A stretch of 55,669 nucleotides of DNA, from the NCBI GenBank assembly GCA_964547485.1, contig CAZJNU010000009.1, forward strand, positions 1-55,669. Reading direction: 5' to 3'. Position 1 is the stretch's first letter; each line of letters starts with the position of its first letter. Positions 16,398 through 24,596 of this stretch are shown here, in pieces. Origin of the DNA: JACJWR01 sp964547485. GTDB taxonomy: Bacteria > Actinomycetota > Actinomycetes > S36-B12 > UBA10799. The position numbers and the translations under genes are program-made. The notes under the pieces are model-generated. The model did no database searches. It was not told the origin of the DNA and saw only the letters and a program-made list of their open reading frames with translations.

Positions 16398-16643
16398 ATG
16401 CTCATCAAGGTCCTCGGCACCGGCTGCGCCAACTGCAAGAACCTCGAACGCGTCACCCGTGAAGCCCTCGCCGAGCTGGGGAGCGAGGCCACAATCGAGA
16501 AGGTCGAGGACTACGGGCTCATCATGGGATACGGCGTCATGAGCACCCCCGCCCTCGTCATCGACGAGAAGGTCGTCGTCTCCGGCCGCGTCCCCAAAAC
16601 GTCCGAGGTGCGCGAACTCATCGCAGCCGCAGCCGCGCCGTAG
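16398..16643 (+). CDS. Small thioredoxin-like redox protein (CxxC)
   Basis: An 81-residue protein of the small 'redox-active disulfide protein 2' type. It has a thioredoxin fold in miniature: IKVLGTGCANCKNLERV with the CxxC, the cis-Pro loop MSTPALVIDEKVVV, and the ending GRVPKTSEVRELI. The start follows AAAGGAG at 8 nt. Such proteins are typically encoded directly after ArsP-family permeases, probably to handle thiol exchange with metalloids. Same operon as the permease. Confidence 0.88.
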   Translation: MLIKVLGTGCANCKNLERVTREALAELGSEATIEKVEDYGLIMGYGVMSTPALVIDEKVVVSGRVPKTSEVRELIAAAAAP

Positions 16644-17068
16644 CACTCCAGCTCTTCACACACCCAAAGTGCGCAGCAACGATTCTGCCTGGACATGGGG
16701 AGTGCAGCAGCGAATCGGGCGCGCTTTGGTGGGACTCTGCGCGAGCTTCGCTGCCGGAGGATGCGCAGCCGTTGTAGGCCCACTGCTGGGCCCTGCTCGG
16801 GATCATGAACGTTGAGCTGCTCGTCTCGACGCTGCCGGCACGAGGCTGTCGCGCGCCATCATCGCCACGTTGCTCCTATGACAGGAGGTCGCGGGGGCGT
16901 TCGTGGCGCAAAGCTCGGTTCCTACGCGGGCAGACGCCCAGCTTCTTTGCCCGCCGACGAACAACACGGACGGTTTCTCACTCAGCTGGGCCACTCTCCT
17001 CGGGGCGGGAACGATCTGGCGGGGCGTCGGCCTTGACGACTGCGCACAATTCAGCAACGATTGACTCA
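16644..17068. other. Gene-free stretch, possibly a decayed ORF
   Basis: No intact gene. One plus-strand frame from GTG 16702 to TGA at about 17064 reads protein-like through two in-frame stops (segments GRALVGLCASFAAGGCAAVV, RLSRAIIATLLL, and TDGFSLSWATLLGAGTIW). This could be the remnant of a membrane protein lost from the arsenic operon, or chance. Confidence 0.3.
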
Positions 17069-17070
17069 AT
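17060..17070. promoter_or_regulatory. Palindrome ATTGACTCAAT overlapping a start codon (candidate ArsR operator)
   Basis: Perfect 5-1-5 inverted repeat whose last two bases are the AT of the ATG of the ArsR-phosphatase fusion. ATTGA/TCAAT half-sites are common in ArsR-family operators, so it suggests autorepression by the fusion protein. Confidence 0.45.
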
Positions 17071-17773
17071 GAGTGCTGACGTAAACCGTAGCCCGTCCGG
17101 GTCCGATTACGAGTATCGGTCCCGGGTCTTCCGGGCGCTGGGGGACCCAACACGTCTGAGGATTGTGGAGATGCTCCGCAACCGTGACCTGTCGCCCGAC
17201 ACTCTCGCGGCCGAGCTGGGGATCGCCGGGAACCTGGTCGCTCACCACCTCAAATCCCTAGAGACGGCCGGGGTGATCTCGCGAAGCCACTCTCAGAACA
17301 ACCGCCGCCGCACCTACATCCACCTCGTCGACGGTGCGCTCGACGACCTGATTCCACCATCATCGACCGCGGCCGCCCGCGTGCTCTTCGTGTGCACCCA
17401 CAACTCGGCCCGGTCCGTGCTCGCCGAGGCGTTGTGGCGGACGGTCAGCGACGTGCCTTGCGCGTCGGCCGGCACCCACCCCGCGCCCTGCGTCAACCCG
17501 CGGGCAGTGAGCGCCGCCCGCCGGGCCGGGCTGTCCCTCGACGCCTGCGCCCCACGATCGATCGAGGCGCTGCTCGAGGCCGACGACCTTGTCGTGTCCG
17601 TCTGCGACACCGTCAACGAGGACCTCGGCCAGCTCGTCAACGAGCGCATTCACTGGTCGGTCCCCGACCCTTCCCGCGTGGACACCGACGAAGCGTTCAC
17701 CGCGACCTTCGCCGACATCAGCGCCCGCATCCGACACCTGGCACCACTGGTAAACCCCGCCCAACCGAAGTGA
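17069..17773 (+). CDS. ArsR regulator fused to a low-molecular-weight phosphatase/arsenate-reductase domain
   Basis: A 234-residue two-domain protein. Residues about 8-90 are an ArsR-type winged helix (FRALGDPTRLRIVEMLRNRD, LVAHHLKSLETAGVISRS, NNRRRTYIHL). From about 105 there is a low-molecular-weight tyrosine-phosphatase fold with the P-loop VLFVCTHNSARS (CX5R), the SAGTHP segment, VVSVCD and the general-acid loop VPDPSRV; all key parts are present. Such fusions occur in actinobacterial ars operons and could couple arsenate reduction or binding to gene control. The start at 17069 gives a natural ArsR N-terminus; the frame continues upstream without protein-like sequence. The next gene follows after 10 bp. 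Confidence 0.88.
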   Translation: MSADVNRSPSGSDYEYRSRVFRALGDPTRLRIVEMLRNRDLSPDTLAAELGIAGNLVAHHLKSLETAGVISRSHSQNNRRRTYIHLVDGALDDLIPPSSTAAARVLFVCTHNSARSVLAEALWRTVSDVPCASAGTHPAPCVNPRAVSAARRAGLSLDACAPRSIEALLEADDLVVSVCDTVNEDLGQLVNERIHWSVPDPSRVDTDEAFTATFADISARIRHLAPLVNPAQPK

Positions 17774-17783
17774 GGACACCGCT

Positions 17784-18308
17784 ATGTTTGGCGACCCCCG
17801 CACGCCCGATCTGCCCGCAGAACGCCAGGCAGCCCTGGCTAGCGCCGCACGCACACTCAGTGAGGAGTTCGACGGCGTCTTCAGTTCCCAGACGATCGAA
17901 CGCTTCCTCCTGACGTCCTACGCCGACGTCGCCCGCCGGATGACAGTCATCACCTGGCTCCCGTTGCTGGCCGAGAGGTTCGCCCGAGAACGCCTCACCG
18001 CGCTGGCAATCGTTGAGGGCCGCAGCGACAACCGCAAGCCGGTGGTGCTGTTCCTGTGCACCCACAACGCTGGGCGTTCACAGATGGCCCACGCCTACTT
18101 CCGCCACCTCGCTGGCGAACGGGCCATCAGCTGGTCGGGTGGGTCGGAGCCCAGCGACGCCTGCCCCGTATTCCCGGGCAAGCGCTACGAGGACTGGGGC
18201 GTAGCCGATCCCGCCGGTCGTGACCTCGCATCGGTCCGCCCCATCCGCGATGAGATCACCTCTCGGGTGGAGTCCCTGCTCGCCAATCTTGGTGTCCTCG
18301 TCGGATAG
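17784..18308 (+). CDS. arsC: ArsC-type arsenate reductase with internal deletion
   Basis: A 174-residue protein. An N-terminal helical domain (about 10-80, with FDGVFSSQTIERFL and TVITWLPLLAERFARE) precedes a phosphatase-like ArsC domain with LFLCTHNAGRSQMAHAYF (Cys92, Arg98 of CX5R). Compared with the actinobacterial family pattern, about 40-45 residues are missing: SGGSEP is followed at once by SDACPVFPGKRYEDW, so the region normally holding NPxxVEAM, EVGIDI and the VVxTMGCG strand is gone. The frame is kept and the C-terminus (PAGRDLASVRPIRDEI) is normal. The Rossmann-like core is probably disrupted, so enzyme activity is doubtful. It follows the fusion gene by 10 bp. Confidence 0.85.
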   Translation: MFGDPRTPDLPAERQAALASAARTLSEEFDGVFSSQTIERFLLTSYADVARRMTVITWLPLLAERFARERLTALAIVEGRSDNRKPVVLFLCTHNAGRSQMAHAYFRHLAGERAISWSGGSEPSDACPVFPGKRYEDWGVADPAGRDLASVRPIRDEITSRVESLLANLGVLVG

Positions 18309-18325
18309 CGGAAGGCGAGACACGA

Positions 18326-18496
18326 ATGCTGGGAAAGGCACTCAGCAGGCTCCTGCGGCCTGACCGGCATGCGATCCTGCGCCTGCTTAACGACTCACCC
18401 GTCACCGTCGACGACGTCTTGAGTGTCCCCCGGCTCGACGAAGCCTGCGAGATGCAGCCCGGGTGCTGCCAGGCATGGGAGTCATCCAACGCGTGA
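18326..18496 (+). CDS. Small hypothetical protein downstream of arsC
   Basis: A 56-codon open frame starting 17 bp after arsC, with GGAAGG 11 nt before the ATG. The product begins MLGKALSRLLRPDRHAILRL, with an acidic middle and three Cys near the end (ACEMQPGCCQAW). The Cys cluster and operon position would suit a metalloid-binding peptide, but no family is recognised, and it may equally be the N-terminal fragment of a lost gene. Confidence 0.4.
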   Translation: MLGKALSRLLRPDRHAILRLLNDSPVTVDDVLSVPRLDEACEMQPGCCQAWESSNA

Positions 18497-18809
18497 CATC
18501 ACAGCGCGGGGCCGAAGCGACGAGGGGGCGGTGAACCTCACCGTCACGTCGGGGACGCACCCGGACGTGTTGCCTCACTGGCCCGGTTCCCACACGCGGA
18601 TAGCGGCCGCGGTCGTCACCATCCGTGGCTACCTGACGCCGACGCTGAGGAGGGCGCGCACCCGGGCGAACGTCGGGAACCTGCCAGCGATGACGACTCT
18701 GTCGTCGACGGTCAGGCCGGAGGGTCGACATGACCGGGTAGCCGAACCTGCCGTGTCCTACCTACGCCGAACAGGGCGCCGCATGGGGTGGGTCCGCGGC
18801 TGTCGACAT
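18497..18809. other. Intergenic stretch between the arsenic genes and the ATPase gene
   Basis: About 310 bases between convergent genes. All frames are broken or low quality and I see no recognisable gene or strong hairpin. It is probably decayed island DNA. Confidence 0.4.
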
Positions 18810-19985
18810 TCAGCCGTATGCCCTGGCAACGTACCGGTCAAACTGCGGCACGGTGAACGCGACTCGGCCGCGACGGGAACTGTAGATCAACCCTTTCTCG
18901 GTGAGTCGGCGGGAGAAGTTACCGATCTTCGTCGACGACTTCTCGCCCATTGCGCGGGCAATGTCGGCGGGCGTCTGCTCCCCCGGTCCCAGGCTGGCCA
19001 ACGCCTTCACATACTGAAATTCCCGGCCAGTCAACCCACCCATGCGCAGGGCGAAGAAATCTTGATCCAACACGGTCTCGACGAGTTCCCTCGCATCATG
19101 GGCGTCTTGAACCGTGATGGGTGAGCTACTCGCGACATTCCAGGCAGCCTTGCCGAACTCCTGGAGGAAGTAAGGATAGCCCTCCGTGTAGCTCGCGATG
19201 AAGTCGAGTGCTTCTGGTGCGAAGAGGCACCCTGCCGCCTGTGCCGGCAACATCAAAGCCTTGCGAGCCTCAGTGACTGCCAGCGGGCCGATCTCCGGCC
19301 ACGAGAACATACGCTCCGAGTAGGTCTGCGCTTCGGCCGTCAAGGTAGGAACTTGCGGTAGACCGGCGCCGGCGAAGACGATGGGTAGCGACCGCTGATT
19401 GACCATGTGCTTTGCCATCACCAGGGCGGAGAGCTCGTCCGTGGCCAGATACTGGATCTCGTCGATCAAGAACACCAGCACCTGGTCGTGCTCTTGGGCG
19501 GCCTCTCCCAGGGCCACCATCACGTCCGGCAAGTCAGCCACGAAGTCACCCGTGTCGCCGACCCCAGGCACATCGGCGACGTCGTATTCGACTGTCCACC
19601 GACCCTCGGGATCGAACTTCGCCTTGAATCCGCGCAGAATGGCGGCGGCCCGACGACCGCGGTCGCGCCAGCGGTCGGCCGGGGAGATTTCCAACAGGGC
19701 GCGGCGAGCCAACGACGGAAACTTCCGACTGAACCCCTCAGGCTGCTTGACTGCTTCATGCTTGATGACTACGCAACAGCGTTCCAACGCCAGCGTCTCG
19801 AAGGCATTCAGCAGAACCGTCTTCCCCACGCCCCTCAAACCCGTGACAATGAAACCCTTGTCGGTGAAACCCAACTCCACGCGTTGGAGCACCGTGTTGA
19901 AGTTCCCGAGCTCGTCGGCTCGTCCTGCGAGTTCCGGGGGGCGTGCACCAGCATTCGGGGTGAAGGGGTTGAAGATGGGGTCCAC
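18810..19985 (-). CDS. AAA/P-loop ATPase with C-terminal winged helix
   Basis: A 391-residue protein from the GTG at 19985. Walker A is TGLRGVGKTVLL (about residues 45-56), Walker B is VLVFLIDEIQYL, followed by a sensor-type segment PIVFAGAGLPQ. The C-terminal part (about 320-391: LTGREFQYVKALASLGPGE, then STKIGNFSRRLTEKGLIY) looks like a winged-helix domain, giving an Orc/Cdc6-like layout. Such stand-alone ATPases are common in actinobacterial accessory DNA, with no settled role (toxin-antitoxin, defence or mobile-element functions have been suggested for relatives). It is the only intact non-arsenic gene in the island and is divergent from a recombinase remnant. Confidence 0.8.
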   Translation of the reverse strand: MDPIFNPFTPNAGARPPELAGRADELGNFNTVLQRVELGFTDKGFIVTGLRGVGKTVLLNAFETLALERCCVVIKHEAVKQPEGFSRKFPSLARRALLEISPADRWRDRGRRAAAILRGFKAKFDPEGRWTVEYDVADVPGVGDTGDFVADLPDVMVALGEAAQEHDQVLVFLIDEIQYLATDELSALVMAKHMVNQRSLPIVFAGAGLPQVPTLTAEAQTYSERMFSWPEIGPLAVTEARKALMLPAQAAGCLFAPEALDFIASYTEGYPYFLQEFGKAAWNVASSSPITVQDAHDARELVETVLDQDFFALRMGGLTGREFQYVKALASLGPGEQTPADIARAMGEKSSTKIGNFSRRLTEKGLIYSSRRGRVAFTVPQFDRYVARAYG

Positions 19986-20002
19986 GGCAAGACCGTACTT
20001 GA

Positions 20003-20549
20003 TTTGACCGCTTTTTACAGGAACTCGTAAACCTTGTTAAATTGGGCACCGGCGGCCTGACAGCACTGTCGGCGGTGGTCGCGTTGGGTTGGGCGCCGGG
20101 TCGCACCGTGGTGATGCGGCAGGCCTACGTTCCGCTGCTGGATGAGGCTGTGGCGCTGCATGCCGGGCAGGGACGGGCGGCGTCGGCGCCGCTGTTCGGG
20201 CTGGTCGAGTCCCGCCACAACGTGGTGTGCGCGGTCACTGGATCGTCGGTGACAGCGACCGGTCCCGGGGTGGAGATATCCGCTGCGCGGCTGCGGGCGA
20301 CCTGGCTGGTCGCGGCGATGTGCGCCCCGGTGCCGTTGGCGGTGCTGCTCCACGCCGCCGGTCTGCGCTCGGCACGGACGTTGGCCGACCTGCTCACCTA
20401 CTGCCCGCCGCCGGCCCAGCCCGACATCGACCGGGTGCTGGCCGCCCTCGACGACGGCGACGGCGGCGCTGCCGACCCGGTTGTATCGCAGGGGATGCCT
20501 CTGTCGGGACTCCCGCCGCTGGTGACGTTGTCGAGGGCGGTGAGCGGTC
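20003..20549 (+). pseudogene. Tyrosine recombinase/integrase, C-terminal remnant
   Basis: An open frame with no proper start, resembling the last third of a phage-type integrase. The strongest segment is ARLRATWLVAAMCAPVPLAV, followed by LLHAAGLRSARTLADLL and TYC. This follows the pattern of the second catalytic Arg (LR-TWL), the helix before the nucleophile, and the Tyr region. A plausible first Arg/Lys region (GWAPGRTVVMRQAYVPLL) is present, but the N-terminal DNA-binding part is absent. It runs into the transposase gene at 20550, suggesting the insertion removed its true end. It could be what is left of the recombinase that mobilised this island. Confidence 0.55.
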
Positions 20550-22456
20550 ATGATCTCGGTACTCGTATTCAAACGGGTGCTGAAGGCGGTGCGCCGTTCC
20601 GGTGTGCATACCGAGTTGGAGGCGTTGCTGCGTCCGACCGGTCACGGTGGACGTCCACGCCAGTTGCGTGCCGACGTGTTCGTGGCCACCCTCATCGTGT
20701 GCGCGGCACATTACAAGGATCTCGCGTTGACGAACGTGCACCGCGTCTTGACCGTGGACCTGGACGAGAAGTATCGCAAAGAGTTGGGTGTGCTGTTCAC
20801 CGCCACGGATGGAACGTCGCAGACGATCAGTGTGCGCCAGGTCCGCTACCTGCTGGACGCCTTTGCGAACATGTTGGTGACCAACCCCAGCCTGGCACCG
20901 GGGCTGTCCGACGCGGAGCGCATCGAACGGACCGAAAAGCTGGACAGCATCGTCAATCACATCCTGGGCGTCTCACATCCACCAGGTTTGGCCAAGCCGG
21001 CGGCGATGGCCATGGACGCCACCGCGATGCAGTCCTGGGGTAAAGGCAAACGCCGTCCCGTTGCACCCGGGACTGGTCTGCTCGCTGCTGGGTCAGCCAC
21101 GAGAACGTCTCAGGGCACCGGGTCCGAAACCGAGGTGTACTCCATCGATCCGGACGCCAGGTGGGGATACTGCACGAAGACGTAGGACAACAAGACGAAC
21201 TCCGTGTTCGGCTACGCCATGGTCACCACCGTCGGTGTTCCCGATGTCGGCGCCACCCCAGGGTCGATGCCGATCCTGACCTGGCGAATACGTCTGGCGC
21301 CGGCCAACGCCGATGTCGTCGAACCGGGCCTGGCACTGATCAATGGCCTTCTCGGCTCCGGGCACCCCGTCAATGCTCTTCTCAATGACCGGGCGTTCTC
21401 CGGGCGCAACCCGAAACGGTGGGCGACCCCGCTGCGCACCCTCGGCATCGACCACATCTTCGACCTGTTCGCATGCGACCACGGGGTGACAGACCACGAC
21501 GGTATCCGCATGATTGACGGCACCCCGCACTGCCCGGCCACCCCCGATCACCTGGTCACGATTACCCGGCCCGCAAAGTTGGGTGTCGGCACCCTCCCTC
21601 GCGGCGCGACCGCGGCACAGAAGGCCGACCATAAACGTCAACGCGATGAGCTGGCCACGTTTCGTGCCCGCATCGCCGAAAGGGAACCGTACGCATTCCG
21701 TCGCGTCGCCGGACCGGACAAGACCGGTAAGGGACGCTGGGAATGCCCGGCCCGGTCGGCGAAAGTCGTCTGCGCCAACTGTCCCCTGTCCAGCTTCGTG
21801 GCCACAGGTGACGCCGACAGTCCGCCACGAGTCGTCGATCCACCGGCGAAAGCGACAGCACCGACATGTTGCCGGCAAACAACCGTCACCATCACCGGTG
21901 ATGTCACCGCCAAGATCCGGCAACGTCTCTACTGGGGATCGGATAGATAGATCGCGTCCTTCAAGTGGCGCACCCACGTTGAGGCCAGCTACGGCAACCT
22001 GAAGAACCCGACGACGGAGAACATCCGACGTGGCTGGTGCTTCGTCGTCGGCCTCGTCAAAACGTCGATCCTCGCCGCAGCTGCGGTCGCCGCGGTCAAC
22101 ATCCGCCTGCTGCGCGCCTGGCGGAAACCTCCGGATTCGACGACGTGCTTTGCGAAGCAGATCCGAAGGGCAACTACTTCATCGAATACGACGCCGACGG
22201 CAACCCAGTCAGCGCTCAGGTGTCCGACGCAGACCGAGTCGACGTCGACGAGCTCCACGACGACGATCCGCCGCCACCGCTGGCCGGCGGGGCCCCATCT
22301 AGGCACTCAACGACAGCACAGCCAGCACCACCCGCGTGCCCGCGTCAGCCCCATGGCGGCGGGCCCACACCCATGCCCGAAAACACCCGCAAAGGGCGCG
22401 TTCTCAGGGTTTGGGCAGCTACAAACCGCATGAGACCAGCTGGCGCCAAGGCATAG
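20550..22456 (+). pseudogene. DDE transposase broken by two in-frame stops and a frameshift
   Basis: Three consecutive pieces in one frame: 20550-21185 (211 codons), 21186-21950 and 21951 to about 22120, separated by TAG codons at 21183 and 21948. Near 22120 the frame shifts, after which SGFDDVLCEADPKGNY and EYDADGNPV continue the protein. Catalytic acids can be placed in MAMDATAMQSW, LLNDRAFSGRNP and VEASYGNLKNPTTENIRRGW, the usual DDE arrangement of a long IS transposase (possibly IS1182-like; I cannot assign the family). Both stops are explained by single transitions from CAG or TGG. The element is inactive. The exact IS ends are not identified. Confidence 0.75.
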
Positions 22457-22531
22457 CTGGGCAAACGCCGCGCCAAACACCCCTGAACACCACGAAACCC
22501 CCGTCAAACCCGCTCCGAGGAGAAGTCCACG

Positions 22532-22541
22532 GGAGTTTCGT
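22532..22541. repeat. Partial copy of the island end sequence
   Basis: GGAGTTTCGT occurs here and again 23 bp later at the start of the right inverted repeat (22555-22564). Repeated subterminal motifs are typical recombinase or transposase binding sites. Confidence 0.45.
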
Positions 22542-22554
22542 CACCCCAACGTCC

Positions 22555-22571
22555 GGAGTTTCGTAACTAAC
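22555..22571 (-). repeat. Right inverted repeat of the island
   Basis: GGAGTTTCGTAACTAAC, the exact reverse complement of 14229-14245. It ends 6 bp from the 3' end of tRNA-Ser(UGA). Confidence 0.8.
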
Positions 22572-22577
22572 TCTAGG

Positions 22578-22666
22578 CGGAGGGAGTGGGATTCGAACCC
22601 ACGGAGACGGTTGCCCGCCTCAACGGTTTTCAAGACCGTCCCATTCGGCCGCTCTGGCATCCCTCC
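22578..22666 (-). tRNA. tRNA-Ser(UGA)
   Basis: An 89-nt class II tRNA. Acceptor GGAGGGA/TCCCTCC, discriminator G, anticodon loop CTTGAAA (anticodon TGA), long variable arm and T-arm GTGGGTTCGAATCCCAC. No encoded CCA. Intact, and adjacent to the island's right end. Confidence 0.95.
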
Positions 22667-22806
22667 CAGGCGTGACTTACGCCTGTACCGGCCCCTGTTC
22701 CGTCCGTTTCCGCCCGCGTCTGTCCGCTTGAATCGTTGTAACTTGCGAACACTATGCGGCCGGGATCTGGCTTTGGCGTCCCGAACGTTGACCGGTCCCA
22801 CACATG

Positions 22807-23943
22807 TTACCGGTATCTCCCGCCGCGCCCCTCCGGACAACGACGGCGGTCGGTTTTCACGTCTGACCAGGCGACATTCCCCACCGCCAAGTCAACGGCC
22901 AGCGCCGCCTGCGCCCTCTGCAGCCGGCCCTGGTGACGCCATCCGGCCCAACCACCCGACCGTGCAGCCACACGCCTGGCGCCGAATCGGTTCCGTCCCC
23001 GCGCGAGGGCAACCCGTTCGTCTCCGGTCACCACTTCGGGGTCCAACGTGTTGAGGTAGCGGGTGTAGAAGATGCCCTCGTCGTCGCGGGCCCACCTCAT
23101 CACCAGCAACCCGACAATCAGAATGACGAGCGCTTTGACCGCGGGCACTACCCAGGTGCCAGCGAAACCGTCGGGTCCGGGCGAATTCCACAGGAAGTGC
23201 ATGGCCATGGCGGCCGCACCCAACGCCACCAGCACCCCAACGCGCTTTCCCCACCCCGCAGACTTTTTCACGAAGAGGTACGCCAATCCCACCCCGAAAA
23301 CACCGGTGAGCAGCCAGTGGCTGAAAACCCCCGTCACCGCGCGGGGCAGCAGCGACTGCACGATGGCGGCCCAGCCGTCACTACCCGCCATCCACGCATT
23401 CGTCGCGCCGTAGCCAAGATCCTCGCTGATCTGGAAGCCCAGCCCAACCATGGCACCCGTGGCGAACCCATCCACCAACGTAAACGGGCGACGGAGGAAG
23501 AGGAACACCACCAGCACACCCAACGCCTTGCTCGTCTCCTCGATGAACGGAGCCACGGCCGCAGGCACCCATTCAGCTGCCGCACCACCGGCCAGGGCCA
23601 TCGTTGAGCCGATTGGTACTTCCAACAGCCCGGCCACGGCTCCGGCGACGGCCGCCCCCCACAAGAAGGCCAGCCATTTGGTGCCCCGCGGCATCCGGGC
23701 GAAGAAGGGGATCTTGCCGATCACCCACCAGAGCGCCGCCGCAAACACCGGCCAGAAGACGACTCCGACAGTCATGCTTCGCGGGGCCTCGGCGAATGCG
23801 GGGATGAGGTTGGCCACTCCCGCGACGAACGTGATACCCAGACTGGCACCCAGCAAAATGCCGCGCGCCCACCGATACGCGTGCGGTCCGGCGACATGGC
23901 CACTGGCCTCAACAGGGGGCGTACCCGCCGATGCGGCGCTCAT
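22807..23943 (-). CDS. PrsW-family intramembrane metalloprotease
   Basis: A 378-residue, roughly nine-helix membrane protein. The glutamic-type/metalloprotease motifs of the PrsW group are all visible: APFIEETSKALG (EExxK), GLGFQISEDLGY (FxxxE) and MHFLWNS (third ligand His). B. subtilis PrsW performs site-1 cleavage of an anti-sigma factor; many relatives have unknown targets. The C-terminus is a basic tail of about 80 residues. The ATG at 23943 overlaps the stop of the upstream gene (ATGA), so the two are coupled and the upstream membrane protein may be a partner or substrate. Confidence 0.88.
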   Translation of the reverse strand: MSAASAGTPPVEASGHVAGPHAYRWARGILLGASLGITFVAGVANLIPAFAEAPRSMTVGVVFWPVFAAALWWVIGKIPFFARMPRGTKWLAFLWGAAVAGAVAGLLEVPIGSTMALAGGAAAEWVPAAVAPFIEETSKALGVLVVFLFLRRPFTLVDGFATGAMVGLGFQISEDLGYGATNAWMAGSDGWAAIVQSLLPRAVTGVFSHWLLTGVFGVGLAYLFVKKSAGWGKRVGVLVALGAAAMAMHFLWNSPGPDGFAGTWVVPAVKALVILIVGLLVMRWARDDEGIFYTRYLNTLDPEVVTGDERVALARGRNRFGARRVAARSGGWAGWRHQGRLQRAQAALAVDLAVGNVAWSDVKTDRRRCPEGRGGRYR

Positions 23944-24596
23944 CGCTGGTCCGCCAACACGATCGAGGAGAACATGGCATTGACCTGGCCCCATGTCGAC
24001 ACGAACTCGTTCGAATCGTTCCCGGCCGGCTCTCCATTGCCACCCCTCGGTGCTCCCTTAGAGAAGGCCAACACCATCGTCGAGTCCGGTGGCAGCGCCC
24101 GGAACCGAGAGGAGTCCGCCAACCCGGTGGCATTGGTAAGGGCCACCTGATCCGGAAGACCGATGCGGACCTGATAGGTGCCGACGGCATCTTGCTGAAG
24201 GATGTTGCCCGCAGCCACTTGCTCAGGAAACTGCCGCTGGGCGAGAAGTCTCGCCTCAACCGACAGATTCGCGTTGTTCCTCGGGGCGCTCCAAATCGCC
24301 AGCGTCACACCGTCACGGGTGTAGGCGTGGCCGCCGGGCGGGACGCCCTCGGGCAGTGCCGTAGCTGTCCAACCGCCGGCAAGGATGAAGCTCGCCCCGG
24401 CTAGTTCGACCTTGCGCGATGCCACCGATCCATTGACCAACTGGCCCTCACCAGCGAAGCCGAACACCATCGAACCCAACACCGTGACCAGGATCGCCGC
24501 GGCCGACAGCCACAGCACCCAGCGGCGCATCGGCGTGGGGCCGGGCACGATCTCAGGGGGGGTAGTTGCCTGCGCTTCGTCTTGCGGTACCGACAC
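23940..24596 (-). CDS. Membrane-anchored hypothetical protein coupled to the PrsW-like protease
   Basis: A 218-residue protein with a GTG start at 24596. A cytoplasmic Pro/Gln-rich N-terminus precedes one membrane helix (about 24-48: VLWLSAAAILVTVLGSMVFG) and an extracytoplasmic domain of about 165 residues with LAGASFILAGGWTATAL and VTLAIWSAPRNN. I recognise no family. The single-pass topology and translational coupling to a PrsW-type protease make it a candidate substrate or regulator of that protease; this is an inference from context only. Confidence 0.72.
   Translation of the reverse strand: MSVPQDEAQATTPPEIVPGPTPMRRWVLWLSAAAILVTVLGSMVFGFAGEGQLVNGSVASRKVELAGASFILAGGWTATALPEGVPPGGHAYTRDGVTLAIWSAPRNNANLSVEARLLAQRQFPEQVAAGNILQQDAVGTYQVRIGLPDQVALTNATGLADSSRFRALPPDSTMVLAFSKGAPRGGNGEPAGNDSNEFVSTWGQVNAMFSSIVLADQR

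Noticed and set aside
18810..19985. Tn7/Tn5053-type TnsC transposition ATPase
   Set aside because: No TnsB-like integrase or TniQ is nearby, and the C-terminal winged helix fits Orc/Cdc6-like ATPases better.
14229..22666. Classic tRNA-integrated genomic island with att direct repeats
   Set aside because: The tRNA-Ser 3' end is not repeated at the left boundary; the ends are inverted, not direct, repeats.
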